This document shows, piece by piece, positions 1 through 6,309 of a DNA stretch of 12,878 bases. The stretch comes from JBDREC01 sp043820105 [NCBI: Pseudomonadota bacterium] (GTDB taxonomy: Bacteria; Bdellovibrionota_F; JAHFAK01). The stretch spans positions 1 through 12,878 of the forward strand of contig JBDREC010000002.1 of assembly GCA_043820105.1 (NCBI GenBank). Direction: 5' to 3'. The notes under the pieces are model-generated. The model did no database searches, was not told where the DNA came from, and saw only the letters and a program-made list of their open reading frames with translations. Made by a program: the position numbers and the translations under genes. The stretch's first letter is position 1. Every line of letters begins with the position of its first letter.

Positions 1-155
1 TTTTCTGACAGAATTTCTTTCTTTACCATTAGCTTTATTAGTGTTTCTCTGAACAACTGTGTGATCTTGCCAATATTCCAATTATTGCAAGGATGAAATG
101 TAATATTGTCTTTATCTCTATAATCAAACAGACCATCAGAAAAAGAGAAGAAGGG
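1..155 (-). pseudogene. IS91-like (Y2) transposase, internal fragment
   Basis: Read on the minus strand, this stretch is open to the left edge and encodes a peptide containing SDGLF, then ITFHPCNNW and TQLFRETLIKLM. From memory this matches the part of IS91-family HUH transposases where a T/S-D-G-x-F motif is followed some 20 residues later by a xQLFR helix. There is no start codon. An in-frame TGA lies inside the REP-like motif at 153-175, so the 5' part of the gene is gone and the repeat forms the break. The 3' continuation lies outside the window. The family call rests on a short alignment made by eye. Confidence 0.55.
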
Positions 156-175
156 TCAGGCCTTGACAATCTACA
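153..175 (+). repeat. REP-like motif, copy 1
   Basis: Core GGGTCAGGCCTTGACA followed by ATCTACA. The same 23 bases occur at 9928-9950, and close variants form both arms of the element at 4468-4616. The core contains the near-palindrome GTC-AGGCCT-TGAC. It starts 43 bases before the stop codon of the dead DUF2958 copy, exactly as at 9928. Its form resembles REP sequences mobilised by RAYT transposases; no RAYT gene is in the window. Confidence 0.75.
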
Positions 176-195
176 AAAAACACAATTCTCATAAC

Positions 196-415
196 TCAAT
201 AATAAATTAAGTCCCTCTCAACCCCCAATCCTCCAGGTCCCTTCAAAGCCACAAGCTCAACAAGATAAAAATATCCCCATTTTTTTTCAAAGCCGTCAAC
301 TAAGCCAAAGAAGATTCTGGTTTCAGGATTGAACTCATTTGCGTATCAGGTCCAACTTGATAGAGGAGAGATGATTTTACAGACAATTATGGTGTTTTGG
401 ATTGCTTGCTAGTAA
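196..415 (-). pseudogene. DUF2958 pseudogene
   Basis: A decayed fourth copy of the DUF2958 gene. The C-terminal half is well kept: YANEFNPETRIFFGLVDGF, then a KWGYF segment, then GPGGLGVERDLIYY and a TGA at 196-198. The conserved WTWY motif has become WT-stop-Y (TGG to TGA, around 355). Upstream of it the frame still aligns without gaps as IIVCKIISPLSSWT, but the NNPNP region is frameshifted and the first ~20 codons (MKLLTKELIKKF...) cannot be found. It is therefore dead by nonsense, frameshift and loss of its 5' end. The 3' flank is nearly identical to that of the copy at 9971-10237, including the REP-like motif. Confidence 0.85.
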
Positions 416-429
416 GTATCTTCCATAGC

Positions 430-888
430 TCAATCATCATCATCTTCCTCTTGGAATAAGCTGAGTGAACACCCACAATCATCACTTGTTTTAACAATGA
501 CTTCTTTAGAGGCAATATATACATCTTCATATTCAAAACCCATGTCAAACTCATGCATTAAATAGGGTTCATTTTCTTCAAACCATTTGAATAATATATC
601 ATTATCTCTAAGTCCATCTTCTGGCCATAGCCAGAAAAGCAAACTTGTTAGTAAGTAATAACATTCCTCTTTAAATGCCTCATATTCTTCATCATAATCA
701 CCTTCTTCTTTATCGTAATATTCAAAGGCTTTTTGTGCAAAGGGATAAAGTGTTCTTGCCAGATCTTTGGAATCAGATTTTATACTTCCACATTTTAAGC
801 ATTGGAAATAATTGTTACATTTATGGTAAGATAAAATTTTATCAATTGTTTTTCTGTTGGTTATAGTTGTGATACAATCTTTTATCAT
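430..888 (-). CDS. acidic protein of unknown function
   Basis: A 152-residue protein I do not recognise. It is strongly acidic, with many DEE/EED runs and a C-terminus ending EEDDDD. The first 35 residues are the only basic part and contain C24, then C30-x-x-C33 (CLKC), which could be half of a zinc knuckle; a DCGC motif lies near the C-terminus. No signal peptide or transmembrane segment is evident, so it is probably cytoplasmic. No clear Shine-Dalgarno precedes the ATG at 888, so the start is uncertain. The reading frame ends just right of where homology to the dead DUF2958 copy fades. An acidic DNA-mimic role can be imagined, but nothing in the sequence proves it. Confidence 0.6.
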   Translation of the reverse strand: MIKDCITTITNRKTIDKILSYHKCNNYFQCLKCGSIKSDSKDLARTLYPFAQKAFEYYDKEEGDYDEEYEAFKEECYYLLTSLLFWLWPEDGLRDNDILFKWFEENEPYLMHEFDMGFEYEDVYIASKEVIVKTSDDCGCSLSLFQEEDDDD

Positions 889-1051
889 TGTTCTTAATTA
901 TTGAGCAGTTTTTATGTTTTTTTATACATAGAATTTTATAAAATGACAATCTATAATTAAAAAGTAGAAGCATAATTAATTCTAAATCAATATATCTTTG
1001 GAGTGTATGATTTTAAAGTAATCTAATGTTTTTTTTAACATGTGCAAATGT

Positions 1052-1315
1052 TTAGTAATACAAATCCCGCTCAACTCCCAACCCCATCGGCCCTTTGAGA
1101 GTCTCAAGCTCATTAAGACTAAAATACCCCCATTCTTTTTCATAACCATGAACTAGGCCATAAAAGATTCTGATTTCTGGATCATACTCTGTTGCATACC
1201 AGGTCCAGTTCAACCAGGGAGTGAAGAATTTGCAGATGATTTTGGGGTTTGGATTGTTTTCTTGTGAGCCTGTTTCTTTGAATTTTTTGATTAATTCTTT
1301 TGTTAGTAGTTTCAT
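1052..1315 (-). CDS. DUF2958 domain protein, copy A
   Basis: An 87-residue protein spanning the complete DUF2958 domain. Recognisable elements are the start MKLLTKELIKKF, ENNPNPKIICKFF, the aromatic NWTWYATEYDP, RIFYGLVHG, EWGYFSLNELE and the closing GLGVERDLYY. DUF2958 proteins are typically carried by plasmids, ICEs and phage-like islands, often near antirestriction genes; their biochemical role is not known to me. The start is set by AGGAG (complement of 1322-1326) six bases before the ATG. By eye it differs from the copies at 7286 and 9971 at about 12-15 of 87 positions. The leader holds a hairpin (1350-1368) shared with the other copies. It is transcribed divergently from the amidohydrolase operon. 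Confidence 0.9.
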   Translation of the reverse strand: MKLLTKELIKKFKETGSQENNPNPKIICKFFTPWLNWTWYATEYDPEIRIFYGLVHGYEKEWGYFSLNELETLKGPMGLGVERDLYY

Positions 1316-1349
1316 GGTTAGCTCCTGTTTTAGTTAAATTATTAAAGGG

Positions 1350-1368
1350 TGAAGGGAGGATCCCTTCA
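1350..1368 (-). promoter_or_regulatory. conserved leader hairpin of DUF2958 copy A
   Basis: A perfect 8-bp inverted repeat, TGAAGGGA-GGA-TCCCTTCA on the plus strand, with a 3-base loop, lying about 35 bases upstream of the start of copy A. The same stem recurs at 7584-7602 before copy B and in degraded form before copy C. On the coding strand it is followed by ACCCTTTAATAA and then the Shine-Dalgarno. No T-run follows it, so it does not look like a simple intrinsic terminator. An mRNA element or a protein operator are both possible. Confidence 0.6.
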
Positions 1369-1446
1369 AGTTTGAAAAAGAGGATCTGAAATTTAATTTT
1401 AAGAAGCTGAAAGTATTGATATATATACAAAAGTAACATTTTACAT

Positions 1447-1475
1447 TTGATATCGCAGAAAAGATCTTGTAAAAA
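1447..1475 (+). promoter_or_regulatory. possible sigma70-type promoter of the amidohydrolase operon
   Basis: TTGATA at 1447-1452 (five of six to TTGACA) is followed after 17 bases by TAAAAA at 1470-1475 (four of six to TATAAT), about 45 bases before the ATG at 1519. In such AT-rich sequence this match could be chance. Confidence 0.3.
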
Positions 1476-1518
1476 TTAATATATTAGAATTGTTTTGCTT
1501 AGTAAATGGAAGGAAATA

Positions 1519-2796
1519 ATGAAGATATTACTTAAAGATACTTTATATTTAAATGAAAATCTGGAATTTATAAATAGTGATATTTTGATTGAAAATAATA
1601 AAATCAATCTTGATTTGAGTGCAAATAACATAGATGATGCTGAAATATTCGATTGCAAAGATTTAATTATTCTTCCTGGCTTGATTAATGCCCACAACCA
1701 TAATCCTTCAATTTCTATACGAGGTTTAACAAAAGAAGTTTCTCTTCATGATTGGTTTGATAATCCTGAAAAAGCTAAAACTTTTCAAACATATTTTGAT
1801 TATATTGAAAATAAATTATCAGAAGATGAATTTCAGGCCTTGTGCTTAAAAGGCTATATGGATCTTATTAAAAATGGAATCACTTTTACTGATAACTCTG
1901 GTTTTACATTTCGAAATTTAAGGCAGCATCAATGTGCTTTAGAAAAAATTGGTTTAAAGGGGATAATTGATGCATATGAAGAATACCCCGATTATATGGG
2001 CTTTAATAGTGACAACGTTATTTATGGCTCTGACTTGTTAGCTGAAGAAGTATTTACTGATGAAGAATTAAAATTAAGAGTTAAGATTAAGAAAGAATTT
2101 AATCCGATTTTTATGGGGCATTGTTTAGAGACAAAATATCGCAAAGAGTTTGTTTATGAAAAATTTGGCAAATCTTCAATTGAACTATTTAAGGAATATG
2201 GACTGCTTGATGAAAAGACTATTCTTTTTCATGGTGTTCATTTAAATGAAAATGATATAAATTTAATAAAAGAAGCAGGCGCTACTGTGGTTCATTGTCC
2301 ATTTGTTAACCTTGAATCAGGTGCTGGCCTTGCGGATATTTCTAGTTGGATGCGAGCTGGTATTAATGTTTGCCTTGGTACAGACTGGGGAAATATCAAT
2401 TTTTGGGAAAACATGAGAATGGCATATTGCTTTTTAAAATTAAACTCAAAGTTGGATGAGTTTAAAGCACAAGATGTTTTTAAAATGGTAACTCAAAATG
2501 GTGCTAGGGCTTATGGGTTTCAAAATAAAATTGGAAAAATAAAAGATGGTTTTTTAGCTGACCTGACATTTATCAATAAAAATGATTTAGATTTTGAACC
2601 AATAATCAATACAAAATCCTTTTCAAATCTGCTTCATAATATATTAATAAATTGTAATCGCGAAAAAATTGAGCATGTGATGATTAATGGTGAGTTTGTT
2701 TTAAAGGATAAGAAATTTCTTTCTGTTTGTGAAGATGATATTAATGATAGAGTTTCATTTATTCATAAAACTATTAAAAAAGAGTGTTTTAATTGA
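1519..2796 (+). CDS. amidohydrolase, ATZ/TRZ-type deaminase/chlorohydrolase family
   Basis: A 425-residue metal-dependent hydrolase of the amidohydrolase superfamily, full length for the ATZ/TRZ/guanine deaminase group. The metal and catalytic set is complete: H59-x-H61 after the LPGLINAHNH strand, H201 with E204 (HCLE, the HxxE motif), H238 in FHGVHL, a following VVHCPF segment, and D289 in LGTDWG. Enzymes of this group hydrolyse C-N or C-Cl bonds on ring or amidine compounds, for example deaminating nucleobase-like substrates; the actual substrate cannot be read from the sequence. The protein should be cytoplasmic. ATG 1519 is preferred over an upstream TTG at 1495 because GGAAGGA lies just before it. 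The stop overlaps the start of the downstream permease, so substrate import or product export is probably linked to this enzyme. Confidence 0.88.
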   Translation: MKILLKDTLYLNENLEFINSDILIENNKINLDLSANNIDDAEIFDCKDLIILPGLINAHNHNPSISIRGLTKEVSLHDWFDNPEKAKTFQTYFDYIENKLSEDEFQALCLKGYMDLIKNGITFTDNSGFTFRNLRQHQCALEKIGLKGIIDAYEEYPDYMGFNSDNVIYGSDLLAEEVFTDEELKLRVKIKKEFNPIFMGHCLETKYRKEFVYEKFGKSSIELFKEYGLLDEKTILFHGVHLNENDINLIKEAGATVVHCPFVNLESGAGLADISSWMRAGINVCLGTDWGNINFWENMRMAYCFLKLNSKLDEFKAQDVFKMVTQNGARAYGFQNKIGKIKDGFLADLTFINKNDLDFEPIINTKSFSNLLHNILINCNREKIEHVMINGEFVLKDKKFLSVCEDDINDRVSFIHKTIKKECFN

Positions 2797-3974
2797 AAGA
2801 AATATATAATATTATATTAAAAAAAGAATATTTCCTTATTTTTACAGTATTCTTTTTATTCTTTTTCTGTGAGGCTCCTTTTTCAGTCGGGAGTTCAATC
2901 TATTTAAAAAATCAAAATATTGAAGAACTCTGGGCTTATATTCTAACTGCATCTAACATTTCAATCCTTATAATGCCATTGATTATATCGAGATTTTCTC
3001 AGAAATTTGGAAATATAAATGTTTTAACATTTTCATTAGTAATAGTTATTGCAATGTTTTCGCTGGTTTTATTTAAATTTAATTATGTCTATCTGGCGTT
3101 TTTTAGCTTTCCATTCTTTATAAGAGTTTTTAATAATACGCTTACGCCATATATCGCTAAAATTGAAGATGATCATGAAAAGTCTTTGGTTTTTTCTATA
3201 AGAGATATATTTTTATCACTAGGAATCGCATGCGGGTTTTTGTTTTCAAGTTATTTAGCTAAAGACAGCTTTAATTTTAAATCTAATGTGTTTATAGTGA
3301 CTATTATTCTCATTTTAATTTTTATAGTTATTAAAGTTTTTAAAACTAATGATACAAAAATAAGTGCTAACAAAAAGCTTAAGTTATTTCAGCTTCCTTT
3401 TAAAGAAGTTAAGAACAAGAAAAGTTTAGCAGCATTTATTATAATTTCATCAGGCTTATCATGGGTATTAATTACTGTTTCATTTTTGCCTATCTATCTA
3501 ACAAGTTTGGGGTTTGAATCAAAATTTATTTTTGATTATTACTCATTAGCATATTTTATTGTACCTTTTTTGGGTTTAATTGCTGCAATGAAATTGAAAA
3601 ATATTAATAAGAAATATATTTATATTTTTGATATAAGTTTTGATATTTTACCTTTAGCATTAATATGCATTTCTCAGAGTGTTTTGGGTATTATTCTTTC
3701 AATAGTCTTATTTCAAGCTCGTGATTTTGTAAAACCAATTAGCTTAGCCTATTTCTTTGAGTCATTTGAAAATAATGAAATCGAAGCTGCTTGGAGTTTA
3801 AATGCTTCAATAAGTGGTGCTATATCTATTTTATCACCAATAATTATTATGTATTTTTACCAAATATCACCTCTTAGTATATTTTTAATTTCGATTCTAA
3901 TCGTGTTATTGATAACTGTTATTGGAATAAAATATTTACCCAATAATATTAAAGAAAAAAAACAAGCATCGTAA
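2793..3974 (+). CDS. MFS transporter
   Basis: A 393-residue very hydrophobic protein with about 12 membrane-spanning segments, the length and layout of a major facilitator permease in the inner membrane. The first helix covers roughly residues 14-30. A basic cytoplasmic loop (around 186-207, KTNDTKISANKKLK) sits between the two six-helix halves. The predicted start is TTG at 2793, overlapping the TGA of the amidohydrolase gene in TTGA; an AAAGAG 8-9 bases upstream could serve as Shine-Dalgarno, and no good ATG lies before the first helix. This tight coupling suggests both proteins act on the same small molecule. Whether it imports the substrate or exports a toxic compound is not visible. Confidence 0.85.
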   Translation: MKEIYNIILKKEYFLIFTVFFLFFFCEAPFSVGSSIYLKNQNIEELWAYILTASNISILIMPLIISRFSQKFGNINVLTFSLVIVIAMFSLVLFKFNYVYLAFFSFPFFIRVFNNTLTPYIAKIEDDHEKSLVFSIRDIFLSLGIACGFLFSSYLAKDSFNFKSNVFIVTIILILIFIVIKVFKTNDTKISANKKLKLFQLPFKEVKNKKSLAAFIIISSGLSWVLITVSFLPIYLTSLGFESKFIFDYYSLAYFIVPFLGLIAAMKLKNINKKYIYIFDISFDILPLALICISQSVLGIILSIVLFQARDFVKPISLAYFFESFENNEIEAAWSLNASISGAISILSPIIIMYFYQISPLSIFLISILIVLLITVIGIKYLPNNIKEKKQAS

Positions 3975-3991
3975 ATTACAAAGGAATGAAA

Positions 3992-4276
3992 ATGAGACTA
4001 ATTACTTTATGCTGCCTTATTTCAATAAGGTGATTGTACGGAGGTATTGCAGATATTAAAACCATCACCTCCGTATATGGTTTTTTTCTCTATGTAGGTA
4101 ATAGTCGGGGTGGTTTTGAATATAGAAATAGTGAATTCGGGGACCTTTTTGAAATATTTTTTGAAAATAATTCTGAAGATGAGTTGATTGGACTTGATAT
4201 CGAAGAAGCTGTGCATTTTTCTTTATGGGAATCAAATGAATCAACTGAATGTAAGTTCGTGGCCTTTAAGAGGTGA
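3992..4276 (+). pseudogene. short hypothetical gene interrupted by an in-frame TGA
   Basis: An ATG at 3992, preceded by AAGGA at 3981-3985 and only 17 bases after the permease stop, opens MRLITLCCLISIR, which looks like the start of a secretion signal. TGA at 4031-4033 interrupts it. The same frame then stays open for 80 more codons: LYGGIADIKT, a YGFFLYVGN segment, DLFEIFFENN, and a C-terminus of SLWESNESTECKF. I read this as one roughly 95-residue gene with a nonsense mutation. The alternative start, TTG at 4034 directly after the stop, has no properly spaced ribosome site. Other genes here end in TGA, so recoding is unlikely. No family was recognised. Confidence 0.45.
4037..4087 (+). promoter_or_regulatory. 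two overlapping, mutually exclusive hairpins
   Basis: TACGGAGGT at 4037-4045 is exactly complementary to ACCTCCGTA at 4067-4075. Overlapping it, AAAACCAT at 4058-4065 pairs exactly with ATGGTTTT at 4077-4084, which continues into a T-run. The first hairpin would occlude the purine-rich GGAGGT. The second looks like a weak intrinsic terminator. The two cannot form together, the arrangement used by attenuators. They lie inside the broken reading frame 3992-4276, so a coincidence with coding sequence cannot be excluded. Confidence 0.4.
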
Positions 4277-4285
4277 ATTGAAGTT

Positions 4286-4467
4286 TTAGATTCTTATTAA
4301 TTCAAAAGCTAGTTTTGTTGCTCTTGCTTCTGATATTTTTTTCAATGCTTTTCCCTTCTGATGCTTATTAAAGAGCATTTTCGCTTTTCTTCTTTTCCCA
4401 CATGCACACTGCCTTATGAAAAGATAGGCTAGGTGATCCATTAGGAATTTGTTATTTCCAACAAGTG
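4286..4467 (-). pseudogene. 3' fragment of a second copy of the small cationic protein gene
   Basis: The minus strand encodes the C-terminal 57 residues of a protein homologous to the one at 12562-12858. It begins GNNKFLMDHLAYLFIR, continues through CGKRRKAK and ends SEARATKL...LIRI with a TAA at 4286-4288. By hand count 34 of 57 residues are identical to the intact copy. The homology stops abruptly at the left arm of the inverted-repeat element at 4468, and the first ~40 codons are missing. The retained part has no internal stop, so the truncation may be recent or the divergence older than the break. Confidence 0.8.
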
Positions 4468-4616
4468 GGGCCAGGCCTTGACATTCTACAGCAAAGCTAA
4501 CAAATTAAATGGCGAATACAATAACAGACTGAAATCATTGGAACATTGGGCAACGGTAGAATTGTCTTATTTTCAGGGCACTTATTCAATTGCTGTCGAA
4601 TGTCAAGGCCTGGCCC
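4468..4616. mobile_element. MITE-like element with 27-bp REP-type inverted repeats
   Basis: The left arm (4468-4494) begins GGGCCAGGCCTTGACATTC. The right arm (4590-4616) is its reverse complement with one mismatch in 27 bases. The arms are variants of the REP-like motif at 153 and 9928. The 95-base interior has no recognised gene, although one plus-strand frame is open through it (with GEYNNRL and LEHWATVELSYF). No target-site duplication is evident. The left arm abuts the truncated cationic gene, so the element or its insertion probably caused that break. Such bipartite REP structures are typically moved by a RAYT transposase acting in trans; that is an inference. Confidence 0.75.
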
Positions 4617-4759
4617 TTTATTTTTAAAGTATTATGGGGATCAGACACAATATTAGTTAATAGCTATGTTATGGATTCATTTTTTTTGAGTGGAGATAAC
4701 TCCAATGGGACAACTGTTGAATATATCATTTTAGAAATGTATTAATAGGACAAAATATT

Positions 4760-4909
4760 ATGAATAAACTTTCAATAATGATTATCATTTTATCAATTTC
4801 ACTTAATATGTTTGCTTCTTCCAAATACTCAGTTACCAAAGTCATCGATGGTGACACAATCGAATGCACAGATGGCAATATCAACTTTCGAGTCCGCTTG
4901 GCTGGCTAA
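4760..4909 (+). pseudogene. truncated secreted thermonuclease (SNase-like)
   Basis: A 49-codon frame starts at ATG 4760 with AGGA nine bases upstream. It encodes a signal peptide (MNKLSIMIIILSISLNMFAS) and then KVIDGDTIECTDG...FRVRLAG, the exact opening of the staphylococcal nuclease fold: VIDGDT carries a calcium-binding aspartate and RVRLAG the first active-site arginine. In intact homologues the next residues are I/V-D-(A/C/T)-PE, but here TAA follows LAG directly. The other catalytic residues (a Glu and a second Arg) and the OB-fold core are missing, and no remainder was found downstream. The break coincides with the palindrome at 4908-4926. The product would be inactive. Confidence 0.8.
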
Positions 4910-4926
4910 GGACTATATTAGTCCTT
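4908..4926. repeat. perfect 8-bp inverted repeat at the break in the nuclease gene
   Basis: AAGGACTA-TAT-TAGTCCTT starts within the TAA stop of the truncated nuclease. No long T-run follows, so it is a poor terminator. It may be a deletion scar or a small insertion footprint. Confidence 0.55.
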
Positions 4927-4953
4927 GTAAGTATAGGAAGATGAAGAAATAAC

Positions 4954-4973
4954 TTTTTCAAACGTTTGAAAAA
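4954..4973. promoter_or_regulatory. perfect 20-bp palindrome upstream of the RhuM gene
   Basis: TTTTTCAAACGTTTGAAAAA is a perfect palindrome with a central CG, ending 84 bases before the RhuM start. The A-run on the right and T-run on the left could make it a weak bidirectional terminator. The CAAACGTTTG core also has the form of a dimeric repressor operator of the LacI/GalR type. Neither reading can be settled here. Confidence 0.5.
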
Positions 4974-5057
4974 AACATTTCATTTGATCTTGCAAAATAG
5001 GTAAATTTCTAAAATAATATTTTTATTAAATTAAAAATAGATAGATTGAGATTTGAA

Positions 5058-6104
5058 ATGAAAAAGAATCAAATTGTTCCCAACAACACTTTTACTGAAT
5101 TTCTTCTTTATAAATCACCTAATGGCAATGTAAAAGTTGAAATATTTTTAAAGGATGAAAATGTTTGGTTAACTCAGGATAAAATTGCTCAGCTTTTTGG
5201 TGTACAAAGACCAGCTATTACCAAGCATCTTAAAAACATATTTGAAAGTGGTGAATTGCATGAAAAAATGGTTAGTTCCATTTTGGAACTTACCACAAAG
5301 CATGGTGCTATTAAAGGAAAAACTCAAAAAAAGCCAGTTAAGTTTTACAACCTAGATGCAATCCTATCTGTTGGTTATCGTGTTAATTCCAAGCAAGCAA
5401 CTATGTTTCGAATATGGGCAACAGAGCGTTTAAAAGAATACATTATCAAAGGCTTTACTATGGATGATGAGCGCTTAAAAAATCCTAATAATATTTTTGG
5501 TAAAGATTATTTTGAAGAGCAGCTGGAAAGAATTAGAGACATCAGGTCTAGTGAAAGAAGGTTTTATCAAAAAATTACTGATATTTATTCTCAGTGCAGT
5601 AGTGATTATTCCAAAGACAGCGAAGAGACAAAGAAGTTTTTTGCAACTGTGCAAAATAAATTACATTGGGCAATCAGCGGTCAAACGGCTGCTGAAATTA
5701 TAGCAGATAGAGCCAGTAGTAAAAAGCAGAATATGGGACTTACTTCTTGGAAAAATGCTCCTTCAGGAAATATTAGAAAATCAGATGTAGCTATTGCTAA
5801 AAATTATTTAGATGAAAATGAATTAGAAAGTCTTAATCTCATTGTTACAATGTATCTTGATTATGCTGAATTGCAGGCAAAAAAGCGAATTGTAATGACA
5901 ATGAAGGATTGGGTCTCTAAACTTGATGCATTCTTAAGATTTAATGAACAAGATATTTTAAAAAATCTGGGAAAAGTAAATAGCGAAATAGCTAAAAAGT
6001 TTGCTGAAGAAGAGTATGAAAGATATAGAGTGATTTCTGACAAACTCTATGAAAGCGATTTTGATAAAGAAATTAAGAAAATTACAAAGAAAGAGAAGAA
6101 ATAA
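5058..6104 (+). CDS. rhuM: RhuM family protein
   Basis: A 348-residue full-length RhuM protein. The N-terminal third carries a winged-helix/HTH-like segment (LTQDKIAQLFGVQRPAITKH, about residues 38-57) and the family signature FYNLDAILSVGYRVNS, then FRIWATERLKEYIIKGF, then MDDERLKN. The C-terminal half has the second conserved block: LHWAISGQTAAEI, NMGLTSWK, IRKSDVAIAKNYL, LIVTMYLDYAE and WVSKLDAFLRFNE. The name comes from an ORF of Salmonella pathogenicity island 3. Members are scattered on islands and prophages, and their biochemical role is not established to my knowledge. ATG 5058 is chosen over TTG 5046: a GAG eight bases upstream is the best ribosome site. The gene stands alone, between transposon debris and the DnaA-like gene. 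Confidence 0.9.
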   Translation: MKKNQIVPNNTFTEFLLYKSPNGNVKVEIFLKDENVWLTQDKIAQLFGVQRPAITKHLKNIFESGELHEKMVSSILELTTKHGAIKGKTQKKPVKFYNLDAILSVGYRVNSKQATMFRIWATERLKEYIIKGFTMDDERLKNPNNIFGKDYFEEQLERIRDIRSSERRFYQKITDIYSQCSSDYSKDSEETKKFFATVQNKLHWAISGQTAAEIIADRASSKKQNMGLTSWKNAPSGNIRKSDVAIAKNYLDENELESLNLIVTMYLDYAELQAKKRIVMTMKDWVSKLDAFLRFNEQDILKNLGKVNSEIAKKFAEEEYERYRVISDKLYESDFDKEIKKITKKEKK

Positions 6105-6165
6105 GTTAATTTATTCTTAAATTGATGCGGTACTTTAGTTGGCTTTTAATATGACAGGATATATT

Positions 6166-6264
6166 TTGTCCATAAATTTATGCTTTAAAAAGTTAATATC
6201 TACTGAAGACGATTACTTTCATATAAATTAATATATTTTATTTTCAAGTCAAAAACTGTCCACA
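6166..6264 (+). promoter_or_regulatory. two weak DnaA-box-like sites upstream of the DnaA paralogue
   Basis: TTGTCCATA (6166-6174) and CTGTCCACA (6256-6264) each match TTATCCACA at seven of nine positions. An A+T-only run lies between them (around 6223-6244). The sites precede the DnaA-like gene by about 45 and 135 bases. With only two mismatched sites this is suggestive of DnaA control at most and does not make an origin. Confidence 0.25.
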
Positions 6265-6309
6265 GCATAATATATATTGCCCCATTGTTCATAATTACTG
6301 GAGACAAAG

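Noticed and set aside
933-944. ATTTTATAAAAT palindrome
   Set aside because: A 12-base A+T-only palindrome is expected by chance in sequence this AT-rich.
1182-1439. 85-codon minus-strand frame overlapping DUF2958 copy A
   Set aside because: It overlaps the well-supported DUF2958 gene and its leader in another frame, and its product resembles no protein; treated as a shadow.
4031-4033. TGA as selenocysteine or recoded sense codon
   Set aside because: Other genes here use TGA as a stop and no selenocysteine insertion element or homology supports recoding; a nonsense mutation is simpler.
4468-4622. Open plus-strand frame through the inverted-repeat element (GEYNNRL, LEHWATVELSYF)
   Set aside because: It has no start codon or ribosome site, begins and ends in the repeat arms, and matches nothing I recognise.
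6105-6309. Replication origin next to the DnaA-like gene
   Set aside because: Only two weak box-like sites exist, with no box cluster and no origin-linked genes such as dnaN nearby.
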